A stretch of 39,358 nucleotides of DNA from Candidatus Cloacimonadota bacterium (GTDB lineage: Bacteria; Cloacimonadota; Cloacimonadia; JGIOTU-2): positions 1 through 39,358 of the forward strand of contig JAUWPE010000009.1 of NCBI GenBank assembly GCA_030611765.1, read 5' to 3'. The position numbers were made by a program, and so were the translations under genes. This document shows positions 8,901-19,772 of the stretch, piece after piece; position 1 is the first letter of the stretch; each line of letters begins with the position of its first letter. The notes beneath the pieces were generated by a model. It did no database searches and was not told where the DNA came from. It saw only the letters and a program-made list of their open reading frames with translations.

Positions 8901-9780
8901 GAATGAACAGATCTATGAAAAAGTTATCGTAGATGTGAAAAATGCTCTTGATGAAAATGATAATAACTATAAGAAGCACAAAAATCGTGTTAAATATGGG
9001 GATGAACTTCCTTCCGGTGTGCTGAAGATGGTAAAAATTTTCATCGCAAAAAAAAGACAGATTGAAGTGGGCGACAAAATGGCTGGACGTCATGGTAATA
9101 AAGGTGTGATCGCAAAAATTGCTCCTATACAAGATATGCCCTTTATTCAAGATGGAACACAGGTAGATATTATTTTAAATCCGCTTGGTGTACCTTCCCG
9201 TATGAACATTGGTCAAATTCTTGAAACTCACCTCGGCTGGGCTGCCAGAGCCCTTGGATATGATGCAGAAACTCCGATTTTTGACGGTGCTGCAATCCAT
9301 GAAATCACCGATGAACTAAAAAAAGCGAACTTAACGGAAGACGGAAAAGTTGTGCTTTATGATGGTAAAACCGGTGAAGCAATGCATGAACGGGTTACTG
9401 TCGGTGTTATTTATATGATGAAACTGAATCACCTTGTTGTTGATAAGATGCATGCTCGTTCAACCGGTCCCTATTCACTTGTAACTCAACAACCTCTTGG
9501 TGGTAAAGCTCAGCATGGTGGTCAACGACTCGGAGAAATGGAAGTCTGGGCATTAGAAGCATATGGAGCATCTCGCCTCCTTCAGGAAATGTTAACAGTA
9601 AAATCTGATGATGTTGATGGTAGAAATCAAACATATGAAGCTATCACAAAAGGAAAGGAATTACCTAAGCCGGGCATTCCTGAATCCTTTAATGTCCTGG
9701 CAAGCGAGTTGAGAAGCCTTTGCTTAGATTTCGATCTGCATTCGGAAAAATCTGAAAGCACAACAGCTAATAATAAGTAA
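5962..9780 (+). CDS. rpoB: DNA-directed RNA polymerase subunit beta
   Basis: Catalytic-core subunit of RNA polymerase, 1272 aa from the ATG at 5962. This start is preferred over the in-frame ATG at 5944 because AAGGAG lies at 5953-5958, although spacing is only 3 nt; 5944 sits 6 nt after a hairpin and lacks an SD. The fork-loop/rifampicin region (LSQFMEQTNPLAAITHMRR, about residues 460-478) and ALGPGGLTRERAGFEV are intact, as is the C-terminal GGQRLGEMEVWALEAYGA block. A Lys/Glu-rich insertion of roughly 100 residues follows the GMEGIVVDVK block (about residues 880-1000), as in several FCB phyla. E465 replaces the usual Asp (E. coli D516). Confidence 0.97.
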   Translation: MKERKSFSKMAESLHGFELPDVEIPNLLTMQMGSYAKFLQKDILPEKREDIGLQEVFNHHFPVEDTQGQFLLEFIQYNVLKEKYTPDECIERNLTYSSPLKIKFRLTTFEKTVAGEQQRIKSVKEKDLFLGEIPMITDTGTFIINGEERVIISQLHRSPGITFTSEIHGSGKILYNAKVIPVQGSWFQFLTDTKDVIYILIDKRHKVPVTTILRCQGLSDNNSIRKTFYTPQELNLTKEEFLERVLFEDIIDKKSGEVIAEGGAILTEGLVDKILNAKIKKVKVIHESQEDERKIVESTLAKDPTASEEEALKFIYNIIRPGEEPPIDTARELITRIFFNPKRYSLGEVGRYKLNRRLHLEIPIETQILTQDDFIAIINEIVRLYKRISTTDDIDHLSNRRVSGVGELVANQFSIGLSRIARIARERMTLRSSEDASVLGLVNTNALMAVVNSFFLTGELSQFMEQTNPLAAITHMRRLSALGPGGLTRERAGFEVRDVHYSHYGRICPIETPEGPNIGLLTSPAIYARVNKFGFLETPYIKVENGRITNQVDYLDPTQEENMKIAQAGIEVDKEGNIVNDMVFCLTGGDFVRVPKEDVDYIDSSRQQIVSVSAGLIPFLDHDDANRALMGSNMQRQAVPLIKPKPPIVATGIEKLVAQDSELAIKAPFDGEVEKVSSDEIVLKRILKDDEKEPISALEDKRTFKLKKFQRTNQETCINQHPEVVVGQKVKKGELITDGPAIKNGELALGTNMIVAFMPWYGYNYEDAIIINEKVAREDELTSIYIEELEVLVRSTREGDEELTDDIPNVPKFALRNLDKTGVVRVGSHVKSGDILVGKITPKSSNIDLSPEEKLMRALFGERAGDFSDTSLKAKPGMEGIVVDVKFFSKAESDELSEQEKEEKLSKLKNKYDTENKKIYKFLKSKLTNLLLGETAYRITEEKTGRFFIPPNKKITDEELKKISFRKLNLENKLVTDEKKNEQIYEKVIVDVKNALDENDNNYKKHKNRVKYGDELPSGVLKMVKIFIAKKRQIEVGDKMAGRHGNKGVIAKIAPIQDMPFIQDGTQVDIILNPLGVPSRMNIGQILETHLGWAARALGYDAETPIFDGAAIHEITDELKKANLTEDGKVVLYDGKTGEAMHERVTVGVIYMMKLNHLVVDKMHARSTGPYSLVTQQPLGGKAQHGGQRLGEMEVWALEAYGASRLLQEMLTVKSDDVDGRNQTYEAITKGKELPKPGIPESFNVLASELRSLCLDFDLHSEKSESTTANNK

Positions 9781-9804
9781 CACCCCAAACTATGAGGGTC
9801 ATAC

Positions 9805-12800
9805 ATGATTAGAGAATTAAAAAGAGACAAAGTCGTAAAAGATTACGATTATGTAAGCATAAAGATTGCTTCTCCCGAGAAGATCCGTGACTGGTCTTAC
9901 GGAGAGGTAACCAGACCTGAAACGATAAATTACAGAACACTTAAGCCCGAAAAGGACGGACTGTTCTGTGAAAGAATATTCGGACCCGAAAAAGACTATG
10001 AATGTTCATGTGGTAAGTATAAGAAATATCGTTTTAAGGGATTGATATGTGACCGCTGTGGTGTTGAGATTACCTCCTCAAAGGTTCGCCGTCAAAGAAT
10101 GGGACATATTGAGCTTGCAGTGCCTGTTGCTCACATCTGGTTTGTGAAGCAAATGCCCAGTTCAATACAGTTGCTACTCGATCTTAAATCAAAAGAATTG
10201 GATCGAGTTCTTTATTATGAATCCTATATTGTTCTCAATCCCGGTGCATCTGAATACAATGTTGGTGATGTTATTGATGAAGAATCCTATCAGCAGGCAA
10301 AAGAAAAATATCCCACCGGCTTTGAAGCAGAAATGGGTGCTGAACCTATTAGAAAGCTCCTCTCTGAGATAGAGCTTAATGATGAAGTTGATAAATTACG
10401 TACCTCGATAAAATTCGAAACCAAGCAAGCAAAAATAAAACTTATTAAAAAACTGAAAATTGTAGATGCATTTTTGAACTCAGGTAACCATCCGGAATGG
10501 ATGATTCTTGAGACAATTCCAGTCATGCCACCTGATCTGAGACCTCTTGTATATCTCGAAGGTGGAAGTTTCGCAACTGCCGATTTTAACGACCTTTACA
10601 GGAGAGTTATTACAAGAAATAATCGTCTGAAAGCCCTCATTGAAGGGCATGCTCCTGAGGTTATTTTACGTAATGAAAAGAGAATTCTTCAGGAAGCAGT
10701 TGACGCACTTCTGGATAACGGCAGAAAAACCAGACCTGTAAAAGGCAGAGGAAATAGACCTCTCAAATCGTTGAGCGATCAGCTGAAAGGTAAAAAAGGT
10801 CGATTCCGACAGAATCTTCTCGGAAAGCGTGTTGATTATTCTGGACGTTCAGTTATTGTTATCGGTCCTGATTTAAAGCTCAATCAATGTGGATTACCAA
10901 AGAAAATGGCTCTGGAACTTTTCAAACCCTATATCATAGAAAGGATGGAGAAGTTCGAAGGTATCAGCACAGCCAAGCAGGCAAAACGCCTTATGGAAGA
11001 GAAGAAGCCGGAAGTCTGGAAGATTCTCGAAGAGGTGATAAGGGACTATCCCATACTTCTGAATAGAGCACCTACGCTTCATAGATTGAGTATGCAGGCA
11101 TTTATCCCCGTGCTCATTGAAGAAAAAGCTATTCAATTACACCCGCTTCTTTGTTATCCCTTCAATGCTGACTTTGATGGTGACCAGATGGCTGTGCATA
11201 TTCCTCTTTCAGGGGAAGCTCAAATGGAAGCCCGTGTGCTTATGACTCCTGTGAACAATATTCTCTCACCTGCGAACGGAAAACCGGTGCTTATGGCAAG
11301 TCAGGATATTGTGCTTGGTGTGTACTTCCTCACTACTGCTACTTCAGAAGAACCCGAAGATGCAAAAAAACTTCCCAAATTCAATTCCACCGAAGAAGTG
11401 CTTATCGCTTATGAACTTCATGGAACAAAATCCTATCAAAAGTATGAAAATAAAGAAGAAGACACTGGTTTGCATATCCACTCATGGATCGAGTACAGAT
11501 GCCCCGGATCAGTAAAGCGTATTATTACTACTGTCGGAAGAGTCATCTTCAATCAAATTATTCCTGAGGATATCATTTTCAAAAATTACAGTTTTGATAA
11601 AGGTAAAATAAATCAGCTTACTTATGAAGTATATGAAAAGTACGGTGCTGAACGTACTGCTGAATATCTCGATGATTTGAAAGATATTGGATTCAAATAT
11701 GCAACAAAATCAGGAACCACTTTTGGTATAACAGATATTATTGTTCCAAAAGAAAAGACGAGCATTCTCGAACATTCCGAAGATGAGGTTCTTGAAATTC
11801 AGGAAGAATACGATACTGGTATTATTACTGAAAGTGAACGCTATGACCGTATTATTGACCAGTGGAAGATCGCGACTGAAGAGATCACCGATAAAATGAT
11901 GGAAGAGCTCAAGGAAGACAGACATGGATTCAACCCTATCTGGATCATGGCCGTATCCGGTGCTCGTGGTGGAAGAGATCAGATCAAACAGCTCGGTGCA
12001 ATGAGAGGTTTGATGGAAAAACCTTCCCGTAAACTTACCGGTGAGATAGGCGAGATCATTGAGAATCCTATTAAATCTAACTTCAAAGAGGGTTTGACAA
12101 TTTTGGAATACTTCATATCCACACACGGTGCCCGAAAAGGTTTGGCTGATACTGCGCTCAAAACAGCTGATGCAGGTTATCTGACACGTCGTTTAGTCGA
12201 TGTGGCTCAATCAGTGGTTATCTCGCAATATGATTGTGGAACCATGCAAGGTGTAGATATGACTGCACTCAAAGAAGGCAATAAAACGATAGAACCTTTG
12301 AGTGATCGTATCAAGGGACGTACTGCTGTCGAAGAAGTCGTTGATCCTGTAAACGGAGAGATCATTGTAGAAGCTGGGGAGACCATTTCTGATAATAAAG
12401 CAAATCTAATTCAAAAACATGGTATCAGACTTGTCCGTATTCGATCCGTTTTGACCTGTGAAGCTGATAAAGGGATCTGTGCAAAATGTTATGGAAGAGA
12501 TCTCTCAACAGGAAAACCCGTTACTATAGGAACACCTGTAGGCGTTATTGCGGCTCAGAGTATCGGTGAGCCCGGAACTCAGCTTACGCTTCGAACCTTC
12601 CACATAGGTGGTGCAGCAAGTACTTTGGTGGAAAAAGCAGAAATTAATGCGGAAAAAGATGGTATTATTAAATATAATAGATTGGATTATGTCGTCAATA
12701 GAGATGGACAGAAGATCGCATCGAGTTATCAGGGGAAAATTAGAATTATTGACCCGGAATCAAAAAAAGAACTCAGTCATTATAAAGTTGAGTATGGTGC

Positions 12801-13962
12801 AACTATTTATGTGGCAAAAGACCAAAAAGTAGTGAAAGATACTTTATTGTTCAGCTGGGATAACTATAATACGCCGTTGATTTCCACTGCTGAAGGGACT
12901 GTTTATTATGACGATTTTATTGCAGATGAAACATTTAAAACAGAATTCAATGAGCTAACCGGTCGTACTGAGATCACAATTCTTGAATCAAGAGATGTCG
13001 GCAAACAGGCAACACTCATAATTGAAACTGATAAAAAGAAGAAGATTCGGGTTCCATTACCAGCAGGACTAAGTCTTGAAGTTGAAGAAGGTTCACGTGT
13101 CTTTCCCGGAGAAATTCTGGGTAAAACATCTCGTGTGACAGTGAAACAACGGGATATCACCGGTGGTCTGCCGCGTGTGGTAGAACTCTTTGAAGCTCGA
13201 TCTCCTTCAAGCAAGGCAGTTATTACTGAAATCGATGGTGTGGTAAAGATCGGTAAATTGACACGTCTTGGAAGAAAGGTTACCATTTCTTCTGAAGCAT
13301 CAGGTATTGATAAGGATTATACTATTCATTATGGAAGAAGAATAATTGTTCATGATGGTGATGTGGTTGAAGCAGGTGATTCATTGTCAGATGGACCAAT
13401 TGATCCTCATGATATTATTACTGCAGGAAGTGTGATCGCAACTCAGGAATTCATCACAAATGAAGTTCTGGAAATCTACCGAAAACAGGGTGTTGATATC
13501 AATGACAAGCACGTTCGTGTGATAGTGCGTCAGATGATGCAGAAAGTGAATATCATCGATCCAGGTGACACAATTTTCCTTGAAGGTGAGATCGTTGATA
13601 AACTTCATGTGAATAAAGTGAATGAGAAAATTGCGAAAGAAGGTGGAAAACCTGCTGAGATTGAGCAGCTTCTCATGGGTATCACAAAATCTGCGCTGAT
13701 CACCGACAGCTTTATCTCTGCAGCTTCATTCCAGAATACTACAAAAGTGCTGACTGAAGCTGCCGTGTACGGAAAAGTGGATACTTTAGAAGGACTTAAA
13801 GAGAGCGTGATCATCGGTCACAGAATTCCTGCCGGAACCGGTGCGAAATATTGGCGTGATAAGGTAAAAAGTACTATTGATGAAGAGTTGAGTCTAAAGA
13901 AAACAGTAGAAAAATTATTTAAAGAAGAATTTGAAAAAAACATAAAAGAACAGGAGGCGTAA
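9805..13962 (+). CDS. rpoC: DNA-directed RNA polymerase subunit beta'
   Basis: Subunit carrying the RNA polymerase active site, 1385 aa. The N-terminal zinc ribbon uses Cys67, Cys69, Cys82 and Cys85. The catalytic motif NADFDGDQ is at 454-461, with Asp456, Asp458 and Asp460 binding Mg2+. The second zinc site is formed by Cys811, Cys885, Cys892 and Cys895. The trigger-loop region [16 protein letters not shown] lies near residue 920. GAGGG at 9793 is the SD. The C-terminus reaches the rpsL start with no gap, and the rpsL SD lies inside the last rpoC codons. Confidence 0.98.
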   Translation: MIRELKRDKVVKDYDYVSIKIASPEKIRDWSYGEVTRPETINYRTLKPEKDGLFCERIFGPEKDYECSCGKYKKYRFKGLICDRCGVEITSSKVRRQRMGHIELAVPVAHIWFVKQMPSSIQLLLDLKSKELDRVLYYESYIVLNPGASEYNVGDVIDEESYQQAKEKYPTGFEAEMGAEPIRKLLSEIELNDEVDKLRTSIKFETKQAKIKLIKKLKIVDAFLNSGNHPEWMILETIPVMPPDLRPLVYLEGGSFATADFNDLYRRVITRNNRLKALIEGHAPEVILRNEKRILQEAVDALLDNGRKTRPVKGRGNRPLKSLSDQLKGKKGRFRQNLLGKRVDYSGRSVIVIGPDLKLNQCGLPKKMALELFKPYIIERMEKFEGISTAKQAKRLMEEKKPEVWKILEEVIRDYPILLNRAPTLHRLSMQAFIPVLIEEKAIQLHPLLCYPFNADFDGDQMAVHIPLSGEAQMEARVLMTPVNNILSPANGKPVLMASQDIVLGVYFLTTATSEEPEDAKKLPKFNSTEEVLIAYELHGTKSYQKYENKEEDTGLHIHSWIEYRCPGSVKRIITTVGRVIFNQIIPEDIIFKNYSFDKGKINQLTYEVYEKYGAERTAEYLDDLKDIGFKYATKSGTTFGITDIIVPKEKTSILEHSEDEVLEIQEEYDTGIITESERYDRIIDQWKIATEEITDKMMEELKEDRHGFNPIWIMAVSGARGGRDQIKQLGAMRGLMEKPSRKLTGEIGEIIENPIKSNFKEGLTILEYFISTHGARKGLADTALKTADAGYLTRRLVDVAQSVVISQYDCGTMQGVDMTALKEGNKTIEPLSDRIKGRTAVEEVVDPVNGEIIVEAGETISDNKANLIQKHGIRLVRIRSVLTCEADKGICAKCYGRDLSTGKPVTIGTPVGVIAAQSIGEPGTQLTLRTFHIGGAASTLVEKAEINAEKDGIIKYNRLDYVVNRDGQKIASSYQGKIRIIDPESKKELSHYKVEYGATIYVAKDQKVVKDTLLFSWDNYNTPLISTAEGTVYYDDFIADETFKTEFNELTGRTEITILESRDVGKQATLIIETDKKKKIRVPLPAGLSLEVEEGSRVFPGEILGKTSRVTVKQRDITGGLPRVVELFEARSPSSKAVITEIDGVVKIGKLTRLGRKVTISSEASGIDKDYTIHYGRRIIVHDGDVVEAGDSLSDGPIDPHDIITAGSVIATQEFITNEVLEIYRKQGVDINDKHVRVIVRQMMQKVNIIDPGDTIFLEGEIVDKLHVNKVNEKIAKEGGKPAEIEQLLMGITKSALITDSFISAASFQNTTKVLTEAAVYGKVDTLEGLKESVIIGHRIPAGTGAKYWRDKVKSTIDEELSLKKTVEKLFKEEFEKNIKEQEA

Positions 13963-14343
13963 GTGCCTACAATTTCACAACTTATCAGAAAGGGCAGACA
14001 GAAACAGAAGAAAGCCAAAAAGAATAAGGCTTTGCAGGGTTGTCCTCAAAAAAGAGGTGTGTGCACAAGAGTGTATACTACAACTCCCAAAAAACCTAAC
14101 TCTGCGCTGCGTAAAGTTGCCCGTGTGCGTCTTTCAAATGGAATTGAAGTGACGTGCTACATTCCAGGTGAGGGTCACAATCTACAGGAACACTCCATTG
14201 TCTTGATAAGAGGTGGTCGTGTAAAGGACTTACCAGGTGTGCGTTACCACGTTATTCGTGGAACCCTAGATGCAAGCGGAGTGGACAGCAGAAAGAAAAG
14301 CCGTTCCAAATATGGAACAAAGAAAACCAAGAAATTAGGATAG
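13963..14343 (+). CDS. rpsL: 30S ribosomal protein S12
   Basis: Decoding-centre protein, 126 aa. The GTG start is directly adjacent to the rpoC stop and is served by CAGGAGG at 13951-13957 inside rpoC, so translation is probably coupled. The motif [13 protein letters not shown] places Lys43 at the classical streptomycin-resistance position, and no resistance substitution is present. Asp89 in [10 protein letters not shown] is the residue modified by RimO in organisms that have it. The basic C-terminus is normal. Confidence 0.98.
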   Translation: MPTISQLIRKGRQKQKKAKKNKALQGCPQKRGVCTRVYTTTPKKPNSALRKVARVRLSNGIEVTCYIPGEGHNLQEHSIVLIRGGRVKDLPGVRYHVIRGTLDASGVDSRKKSRSKYGTKKTKKLG

Positions 14344-14352
14344 TGGGTTTAA

Positions 14353-14823
14353 ATGTCTAGAAGAAAAAGAGCTCAAAAAAGACAAATACTTCCTGATCCA
14401 AAATATGGTGATATCATCGTTGCAAAATTCATCAATCAATTGATGATGCGCGGGAAGAAGAGTCTTGCTGAACGCAAATTTTATCACGCTTTGGAGATCA
14501 TAGAGAAGAAGACACAGGAAGATCCGATAAAAGTTTTCAAGCAGGCGCTTGATAACGTGAAGCCCAGAGTTGAAGTGAAAACTCGCAGAATCGGTGGTGC
14601 GAACTACCAGGTTCCTATAGAAGTCAACAGGGAAAGACAGCAAGCACTTGCTTTCAGATGGATAGTTAATTTCGCTCGTAAACGCCATGAAAAGACAATT
14701 GATGAAAAATTGGCTGGTGAGTTTATCGCCGCATACAACAACGAAGGTTCATCGATCAAGAAGCGTGAAGAAGTCTGGAGAATGGCAGAAGCGAATAAAG
14801 CATTTGCACATTTTAGAATCTAA
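14353..14823 (+). CDS. rpsG: 30S ribosomal protein S7
   Basis: Primary assembly protein of the 30S head at the E site, 156 aa. It begins [19 protein letters not shown] and carries [11 protein letters not shown], both diagnostic. It starts 9 nt after rpsL with only a weak GTGGG upstream. The str order rpsL-rpsG-fusA is intact. Confidence 0.98.
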   Translation: MSRRKRAQKRQILPDPKYGDIIVAKFINQLMMRGKKSLAERKFYHALEIIEKKTQEDPIKVFKQALDNVKPRVEVKTRRIGGANYQVPIEVNRERQQALAFRWIVNFARKRHEKTIDEKLAGEFIAAYNNEGSSIKKREEVWRMAEANKAFAHFRI

Positions 14824-14825
14824 CG

Positions 14826-16940
14826 ATGCAACAAAAACACTATGCCTTGGAAAACATTCGCAATATCGGGCTTATCGCTCATATTGATGCAGGAAAGACG
14901 ACCGTCACTGAACGGATCCTTTTCTACACAGGTATAGTGCACCAAATGGGTGAAGTACACGAAGGAACAGCAACAATGGATTGGATGGTTCAGGAAAAAG
15001 AACGCGGCATAACGATTACTTCCGCAGCCATAACTTGTTTCTGGAAGGATAATAGGATCAATATTATCGATACTCCCGGACATGTTGATTTTACTGTTGA
15101 AGTGGAGCGTTCATTGCGTGTTCTTGACGGTGCTGTAGTGATCTTCTGCGGTGTTGGAGGTGTAGAACCTCAATCTGAAACTGTGTGGCATCAAGCGGAC
15201 AGATATCATGTTCCACGAATTGCATTCATCAACAAGTTGGATAGAGTCGGCTCTGATTTTGATTATGCAGTGAAAACCATCAGAACAAAGCTTCAGCCAA
15301 ATGCAGTTCCGGTACAACTTCCCATCATATATCAAGATGAATTCATCGGTATTATCAGTCTGGTAAATCAGAATGCTTACATCTATGATCAGGATGACAT
15401 GGGTTTGGAATTTTCAACTGTATCGCTTGATGATGAGAGAATTTCTCCTGAACTTATTGAGAATGTTGCAGAAAGAAGAACTAAGCTCATTGAAAAATTA
15501 GCGGAATTCGATGAAGTGCTTTTTCAAAAGTACATCGATGAAGAAAAAATTACTGAAGAGGACATTGATGAATCATTGAGGAAAGTTACTTTATCCTGCG
15601 AATTCGTGCCGATCCTTTGCGGTGCTGCACTCAGAAATAAGGGCATTCAGCTTCTTATTGATGCGATAGTGAAATATCTTCCTTCACCAATAGATGTCCC
15701 CGAGATCGATGGTGTTGATCCGAGAACAGGTGAAGAAAAGAAGATCAAAGTTGATGAAGCATTACCATTTTCTTCACTGGCTTTCAAAATACAGGTGAAT
15801 CCCTATGTAGGCAAGTTGACGTATCTTAGAGCATATTCCGGAAAGATCAACAAGGGTGATCATGTGCTGAATGTCAACACAGGCAAAAAGGAAAGAATTA
15901 CTCGTATCATGCACATGCATGCGAATAAATCAATAAATGTGGACAGTATCAGTGCCGGTGAGATTTCCGCAGTAGCCGGTCTCAATGAAACTGTTTCGGG
16001 TGATAGCATCACTGCACTGAATAATCCCGTGTTGCTTGAACGTATCAACTTTGCTGATCCTGTGATGTCAGTTGCTATTGAGCCGAAGACAAAAGCTGAT
16101 CAGGAAAATCTAAAAGATACTCTGCCGCGTCTTCTCGAAGAGGATCCGACTTACATTATCATAGAAGATAAGGATACAGGCCAAACGCTCATTTACGGAA
16201 TGGGAGAACTGCACCTGGATATCCTTGTTGATAGATTGAAACGTGAATTCAAGATCAATGTGAATGTCGGAAAGCCAAGAGTTAATTATAAAGAAACAAT
16301 CCTTAATGGCGCTGATGGCGAAGCAAAGTTCGAGAGAAATATTGGCGGTCATGGGCAGTACGCAAAAGTGAAACTTCATATTGAGCACTACAATGATGAA
16401 TTTGAAGAATCAAGGTACAAAATTCAGATAGAGAATAATGCTGCAGAAGAAGATATTCCCAAAGAATTCATACGGGCAGTGAAAGCTGGAATTGTGGAAT
16501 CTGCACAAAGCGGTCCTCTTACAGGAAATCGAGTAGAAAATATCAAAGTACTCATCACAGGTGGATCATTCAATCCTGTTGACTCATCAGAAATTGCATT
16601 CAAAATTGCAGGTTCAATGGCTTTTTCACAAGCACTTCGGCATGCTAAATTTGCTTTGCTTGAGCCAATTATGAACATCACTATTATCACACCTGAAGTA
16701 TATATGGGCAATGTAATAAACGATCTTAACAGCCGTCGTGGCAAGATATTAGAAGTTAAAGACAAAGATTCAATAAAAATATTAAGTGGCTTGGTACCAT
16801 TAAGTGAAACTTTTGGATATACTACTGCTCTTCGTTCTGCATCTCAGGGAAGAGCATCCTATTCTATGGAATTCAAAGAGTATGAAATGGTTCCGGAAAA
16901 TATTTCAAATCAAATTATAAACAAAATGCGCGGTTATTAG
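14826..16940 (+). CDS. fusA: Elongation factor G (variant resembling mitochondrial/spd-type EF-G1)
   Basis: GTPase that catalyses translocation. It has 704 aa. G1 AHIDAGKTT is at residues 18-26, G2 region RGITITSAA at 60-68, G3 DTPGH at 82-86 and G4 NKLD at 136-139. Domains II-V follow, with GGHGQYAKV in domain IV and GRASYSMEF near the end. Several blocks ([31 protein letters not shown]) read more like mitochondrial EF-G1 and the spd-type EF-Gs than like common EF-G1 (FVNKMDR, GSAFKNKGVQ). It nevertheless occupies the normal fusA place, 2 nt after rpsG, so it is probably the housekeeping factor. Confidence 0.94.
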   Translation: MQQKHYALENIRNIGLIAHIDAGKTTVTERILFYTGIVHQMGEVHEGTATMDWMVQEKERGITITSAAITCFWKDNRINIIDTPGHVDFTVEVERSLRVLDGAVVIFCGVGGVEPQSETVWHQADRYHVPRIAFINKLDRVGSDFDYAVKTIRTKLQPNAVPVQLPIIYQDEFIGIISLVNQNAYIYDQDDMGLEFSTVSLDDERISPELIENVAERRTKLIEKLAEFDEVLFQKYIDEEKITEEDIDESLRKVTLSCEFVPILCGAALRNKGIQLLIDAIVKYLPSPIDVPEIDGVDPRTGEEKKIKVDEALPFSSLAFKIQVNPYVGKLTYLRAYSGKINKGDHVLNVNTGKKERITRIMHMHANKSINVDSISAGEISAVAGLNETVSGDSITALNNPVLLERINFADPVMSVAIEPKTKADQENLKDTLPRLLEEDPTYIIIEDKDTGQTLIYGMGELHLDILVDRLKREFKINVNVGKPRVNYKETILNGADGEAKFERNIGGHGQYAKVKLHIEHYNDEFEESRYKIQIENNAAEEDIPKEFIRAVKAGIVESAQSGPLTGNRVENIKVLITGGSFNPVDSSEIAFKIAGSMAFSQALRHAKFALLEPIMNITIITPEVYMGNVINDLNSRRGKILEVKDKDSIKILSGLVPLSETFGYTTALRSASQGRASYSMEFKEYEMVPENISNQIINKMRGY

Positions 16941-16952
16941 AATTGAGGAGAC

Positions 16953-17255
16953 ATGAATAAGATAAGAATCAAATTAAAGGCGTATGATCATTTTCTCTTG
17001 GATAAATCTGTTGTGGAGATCATAAGAAACACAAAGGGAACAGGTGCCAAGATCATCGGTCCTATTCCGCTTCCAACCAGACGCAGAATCTACACGGTAT
17101 TGCGTTCACCCCATGTTGATAAAAAGTCTCGCGAGCAATTCGAAATGAAAATTTATAAGAGAATTATTGACATAGAAAATCCAACTCCAAAAACAACGGA
17201 CGCTATCAAGAATTTGAACATACCTGCGGGTGTTCATATAGAAATCAAAACCTAA
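16953..17255 (+). CDS. rpsJ: 30S ribosomal protein S10
   Basis: 30S head protein and NusE transcription factor partner of NusG, 100 aa. The blocks [30 protein letters not shown] and FEMKIYKR are diagnostic. GAGGAG lies just upstream. It follows fusA by 12 nt where many bacteria have a tuf gene, so the str and S10 operons are joined here. Confidence 0.98.
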   Translation: MNKIRIKLKAYDHFLLDKSVVEIIRNTKGTGAKIIGPIPLPTRRRIYTVLRSPHVDKKSREQFEMKIYKRIIDIENPTPKTTDAIKNLNIPAGVHIEIKT

Positions 17256-17288
17256 ACTATATCTAAATATAATTTTTTAGGAGAAAAA

Positions 17289-17918
17289 ATGTTAGGCATA
17301 ATTGGTAAAAAGATTGGAATGACTCGATTTTTCACAGAAAATGGTGACTCTATTGCTGTGACACTTATTGAAGCAGGTCCCTGTACTATTACCAGTCATA
17401 AAACCATAGAGAAAGATAATTATTCTGCACTTCAGCTTGGATTTCAGGAAGTTCCTGAGAAAAAGCTCACTAAACCTCTTTTGGGACATTTTAAGAAAAA
17501 CAATGTCTCAGCTTTCAAAATCATGAAAGAGTTTAGAGTAAATGAAGATGTGATGAATGATTATTCTCCTGGTGCAGAAATTAAAGTGGATATTTTCAAG
17601 CCAAAAGATAAAATTCATGTGACTGGAATTTCAAAAGGAAAGGGCTTTACCGGTGTTATTAAACGCCATAATTTTCATGGGAAAACTCAAACTCATGGAA
17701 CCCATGAGAGCTTTCGCGGAACCGGTTCTATCGGTATGTGTGCCACACCTTCGAGAGTTCACCGCGGTAAAAAAATGCCCGGTCAATATGGCAATGATAG
17801 GGTAACAGTTCGTAACCTCACCGTTTATAATATCGATGAAGAGAGAAACCTCCTTATGGTTAGAGGAGCGATTCCAGGTCATAGAAACAGTATTGTAATG
17901 ATTCAAAAAACTAAGTAA
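17289..17918 (+). CDS. rplC: 50S ribosomal protein L3
   Basis: Early-assembly protein whose loop reaches the peptidyl-transferase centre, 209 aa. It begins MLGIIGKKIGMTRFF. The central extension contains GMCATPSRVHRGKKMPGQYG, in which the Gln of PGQYG is the PrmB methylation site in E. coli. SD TAGGAG at 17278-17283. Confidence 0.98.
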   Translation: MLGIIGKKIGMTRFFTENGDSIAVTLIEAGPCTITSHKTIEKDNYSALQLGFQEVPEKKLTKPLLGHFKKNNVSAFKIMKEFRVNEDVMNDYSPGAEIKVDIFKPKDKIHVTGISKGKGFTGVIKRHNFHGKTQTHGTHESFRGTGSIGMCATPSRVHRGKKMPGQYGNDRVTVRNLTVYNIDEERNLLMVRGAIPGHRNSIVMIQKTK

Positions 17919-17929
17919 AAGGTTTTGTT

Positions 17930-18547
17930 ATGGAAGTAATAAAGTATTCAAAAACAGGTGAAGAAATTGGAAAAGTTACTTTGCCGGAACATCTCTTTGA
18001 TACGGAAGTGAACCAGGCTGTTCTTCATGAAGTGATCAAACTTCTCAGGCAGAATAAGCGATTGGGAACAGCTTGTGTCAAGGGACGCTCTGACGTGCAT
18101 GGTTCAACACGAAAATTATATCGTCAAAAGGGAACTGGTCGAGCCAGAGCAGGTAGTAAAAAAAGTCCCATAAGAGTCGGCGGCGGAGTAGCTTTCGGAC
18201 CTCGACCAAAGGACTGGCATGTAACCATTCCAAAGAAGAAAAAAAGAATTGCATTAAAATCAGCACTCAGTAGTAAAAAAGATCATGTTGCAGTCATTGA
18301 AGATATCATAATGGAAAAACCCAGTGTAAAAATTGCTCATGATATTTTGAATGCAACAAAGATACCTTTTCAGCGCTGCTTGTTCGTGATGTCCGATAAT
18401 GAACCCAACATGGTTCGTTCACTGAGAAATATCAAAAATGTTTCCAGTATTCGTGCCGAGGATTTAAATGCCTATGAGATCCTGCATGCAAGCGATTTGA
18501 TCATAACTGAAAAGGCATTGGAGAAAATGGAAGGGGTATTCAAATGA
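17930..18547 (+). CDS. rplD: 50S ribosomal protein L4
   Basis: Lines the polypeptide exit tunnel and in E. coli autoregulates the S10 operon. It has 205 aa, with the tunnel loop KLYRQKGTGRARAGSKKSP (about residues 63-81) and GGGVAFGPRPKDW. Its stop overlaps the rplW start (ATGA), indicating coupled translation. Confidence 0.98.
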   Translation: MEVIKYSKTGEEIGKVTLPEHLFDTEVNQAVLHEVIKLLRQNKRLGTACVKGRSDVHGSTRKLYRQKGTGRARAGSKKSPIRVGGGVAFGPRPKDWHVTIPKKKKRIALKSALSSKKDHVAVIEDIIMEKPSVKIAHDILNATKIPFQRCLFVMSDNEPNMVRSLRNIKNVSSIRAEDLNAYEILHASDLIITEKALEKMEGVFK

Positions 18548-18840
18548 ACAAGAACCCAAGACAAATTATTATTCATCCGATAATCACTGAAAAAGGGACT
18601 CATATTCAGGAAGCAGCTGGCGGATATTTATTCAAAGTGCGTCTTGATGCAAACAAGATAGAAATACGGAACGCTATCCAGGAAATTTTTCAGGTACATG
18701 TTCGCAAGGTAAACACCATAAATTGCAAGGGTAAGCCGAAGAATCTTGGTCGCTATCAAGGCAGAAGATCTGACTGGAAAAAAGCCATTGTATATCTTGT
18801 AAAAGGTGAATCTATAAGCGAATTTGAAGTGATGCAGTAA
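18544..18840 (+). CDS. rplW: 50S ribosomal protein L23
   Basis: Rim protein at the tunnel exit that docks trigger factor and SRP, 98 aa. Family blocks are IIHPIITEKGT and the Lys-rich loop KPKNLGRYQGRRSDWKKA. It overlaps rplD by 4 nt. The 86-nt gap that follows is the largest inside the S10 operon. Confidence 0.97.
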   Translation: MNKNPRQIIIHPIITEKGTHIQEAAGGYLFKVRLDANKIEIRNAIQEIFQVHVRKVNTINCKGKPKNLGRYQGRRSDWKKAIVYLVKGESISEFEVMQ

Positions 18841-18926
18841 AAAGTGTTTCTACTTCTTGTTTTAATTGACATAAAATATTAACTGTTAGGTTTTTTACAC
18901 TTATCCCTAAAATGGAGATGTAATTC
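18841..18926. other. Gap between rplW and rplB with weak promoter-like motif
   Basis: AT-rich interval with TTGACA at 18866-18871. At 16-18 nt spacing the sequence is AGGTTT/GGTTTT, which is a poor -10, so an internal promoter is possible but unproven. SD GGAG lies just before the rplB start. Confidence 0.25.
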
Positions 18927-19757
18927 ATGGCAATAAAGAAATATAAGCCTATAACACCATCTAGACGGTATTATACGGGTTACTCCTTTGATGAGATCAC
19001 AAAGGACAAACCCGAGAAATCTCTAGTTGAGCCGACAAAGAGAAATGCTGGAAGAAATAACCAGGGAAGAATTACTATTCGTCATCGTGGTGGTGGTCAT
19101 AAACGGTTTTATAGAATAATAGATTTTAAAAGACATAATAAGAAAGGGATCGAAGCCCGAGTGCATTCAATTGAGTATGATCCCAATCGTTCAGCACGAA
19201 TTGCATTGCTTTACTATGTTGATGGCGAAAAGCGTTATATTATTGCTCCTGACAAACTGCAGGTCAATGATGTAGTCATGATCGGTGAAAATGTGGAGAT
19301 CAAGCCGGGGAATGCCCTTCCAATAAGGAAGATTCCGATTGGTACTATGATCCACAATATTGAGTTCAAGCCCGGTCGTGGAGCCCAGATCGCACGCAGT
19401 GCAGGTGTTAATGCAGAAGTTGTTGCTAAAGAAGGTGGCTATGTTCATGTGAAAATGCCTTCAGGCACTATCCAGCTTCTTCGTGCAGAGTGTTATGCAA
19501 CTATAGGACAGGTCAGCAATATTGATCATTCCAAAATTTCCTATGGTAAGGCAGGCAGAAAACGCTGGCTTGGACGTCGTCCTCATGTAAGAGGTGTTGC
19601 CATGAACCCTGTTGATCATCCAATGGGTGGTGGTGAAGGTAAATCATCTGGTGGTCGTCATCCTGTTTCTCCATGGGGTACACCCGCAAAGGGATTCAAA
19701 ACCAGAAAGAAAAAGAAATATTCTGATCCATACGTGATTAAGAAGAAACGTAAATAA
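18927..19757 (+). CDS. rplB: 50S ribosomal protein L2
   Basis: Needed for subunit association and peptidyl-transferase centre assembly, 276 aa. Family blocks are [17 protein letters not shown] and, near the C-terminus, [20 protein letters not shown], containing the conserved His important for activity. Normal length. rpsS follows after 15 nt. Confidence 0.98.
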   Translation: MAIKKYKPITPSRRYYTGYSFDEITKDKPEKSLVEPTKRNAGRNNQGRITIRHRGGGHKRFYRIIDFKRHNKKGIEARVHSIEYDPNRSARIALLYYVDGEKRYIIAPDKLQVNDVVMIGENVEIKPGNALPIRKIPIGTMIHNIEFKPGRGAQIARSAGVNAEVVAKEGGYVHVKMPSGTIQLLRAECYATIGQVSNIDHSKISYGKAGRKRWLGRRPHVRGVAMNPVDHPMGGGEGKSSGGRHPVSPWGTPAKGFKTRKKKKYSDPYVIKKKRK

Positions 19758-19772
19758 GCGGAGGATTTGTTA

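Noticed and set aside
8752-9150. 132-codon open frame on the minus strand inside rpoB
   Set aside because: Fully antisense to an AT-rich coding segment of a core gene; no SD or family resemblance.
17256-17288. S10-leader-type autoregulatory RNA near rpsJ/rplC
   Set aside because: Both gaps (12 and 33 nt) are too short for such a leader and show no stable stem.
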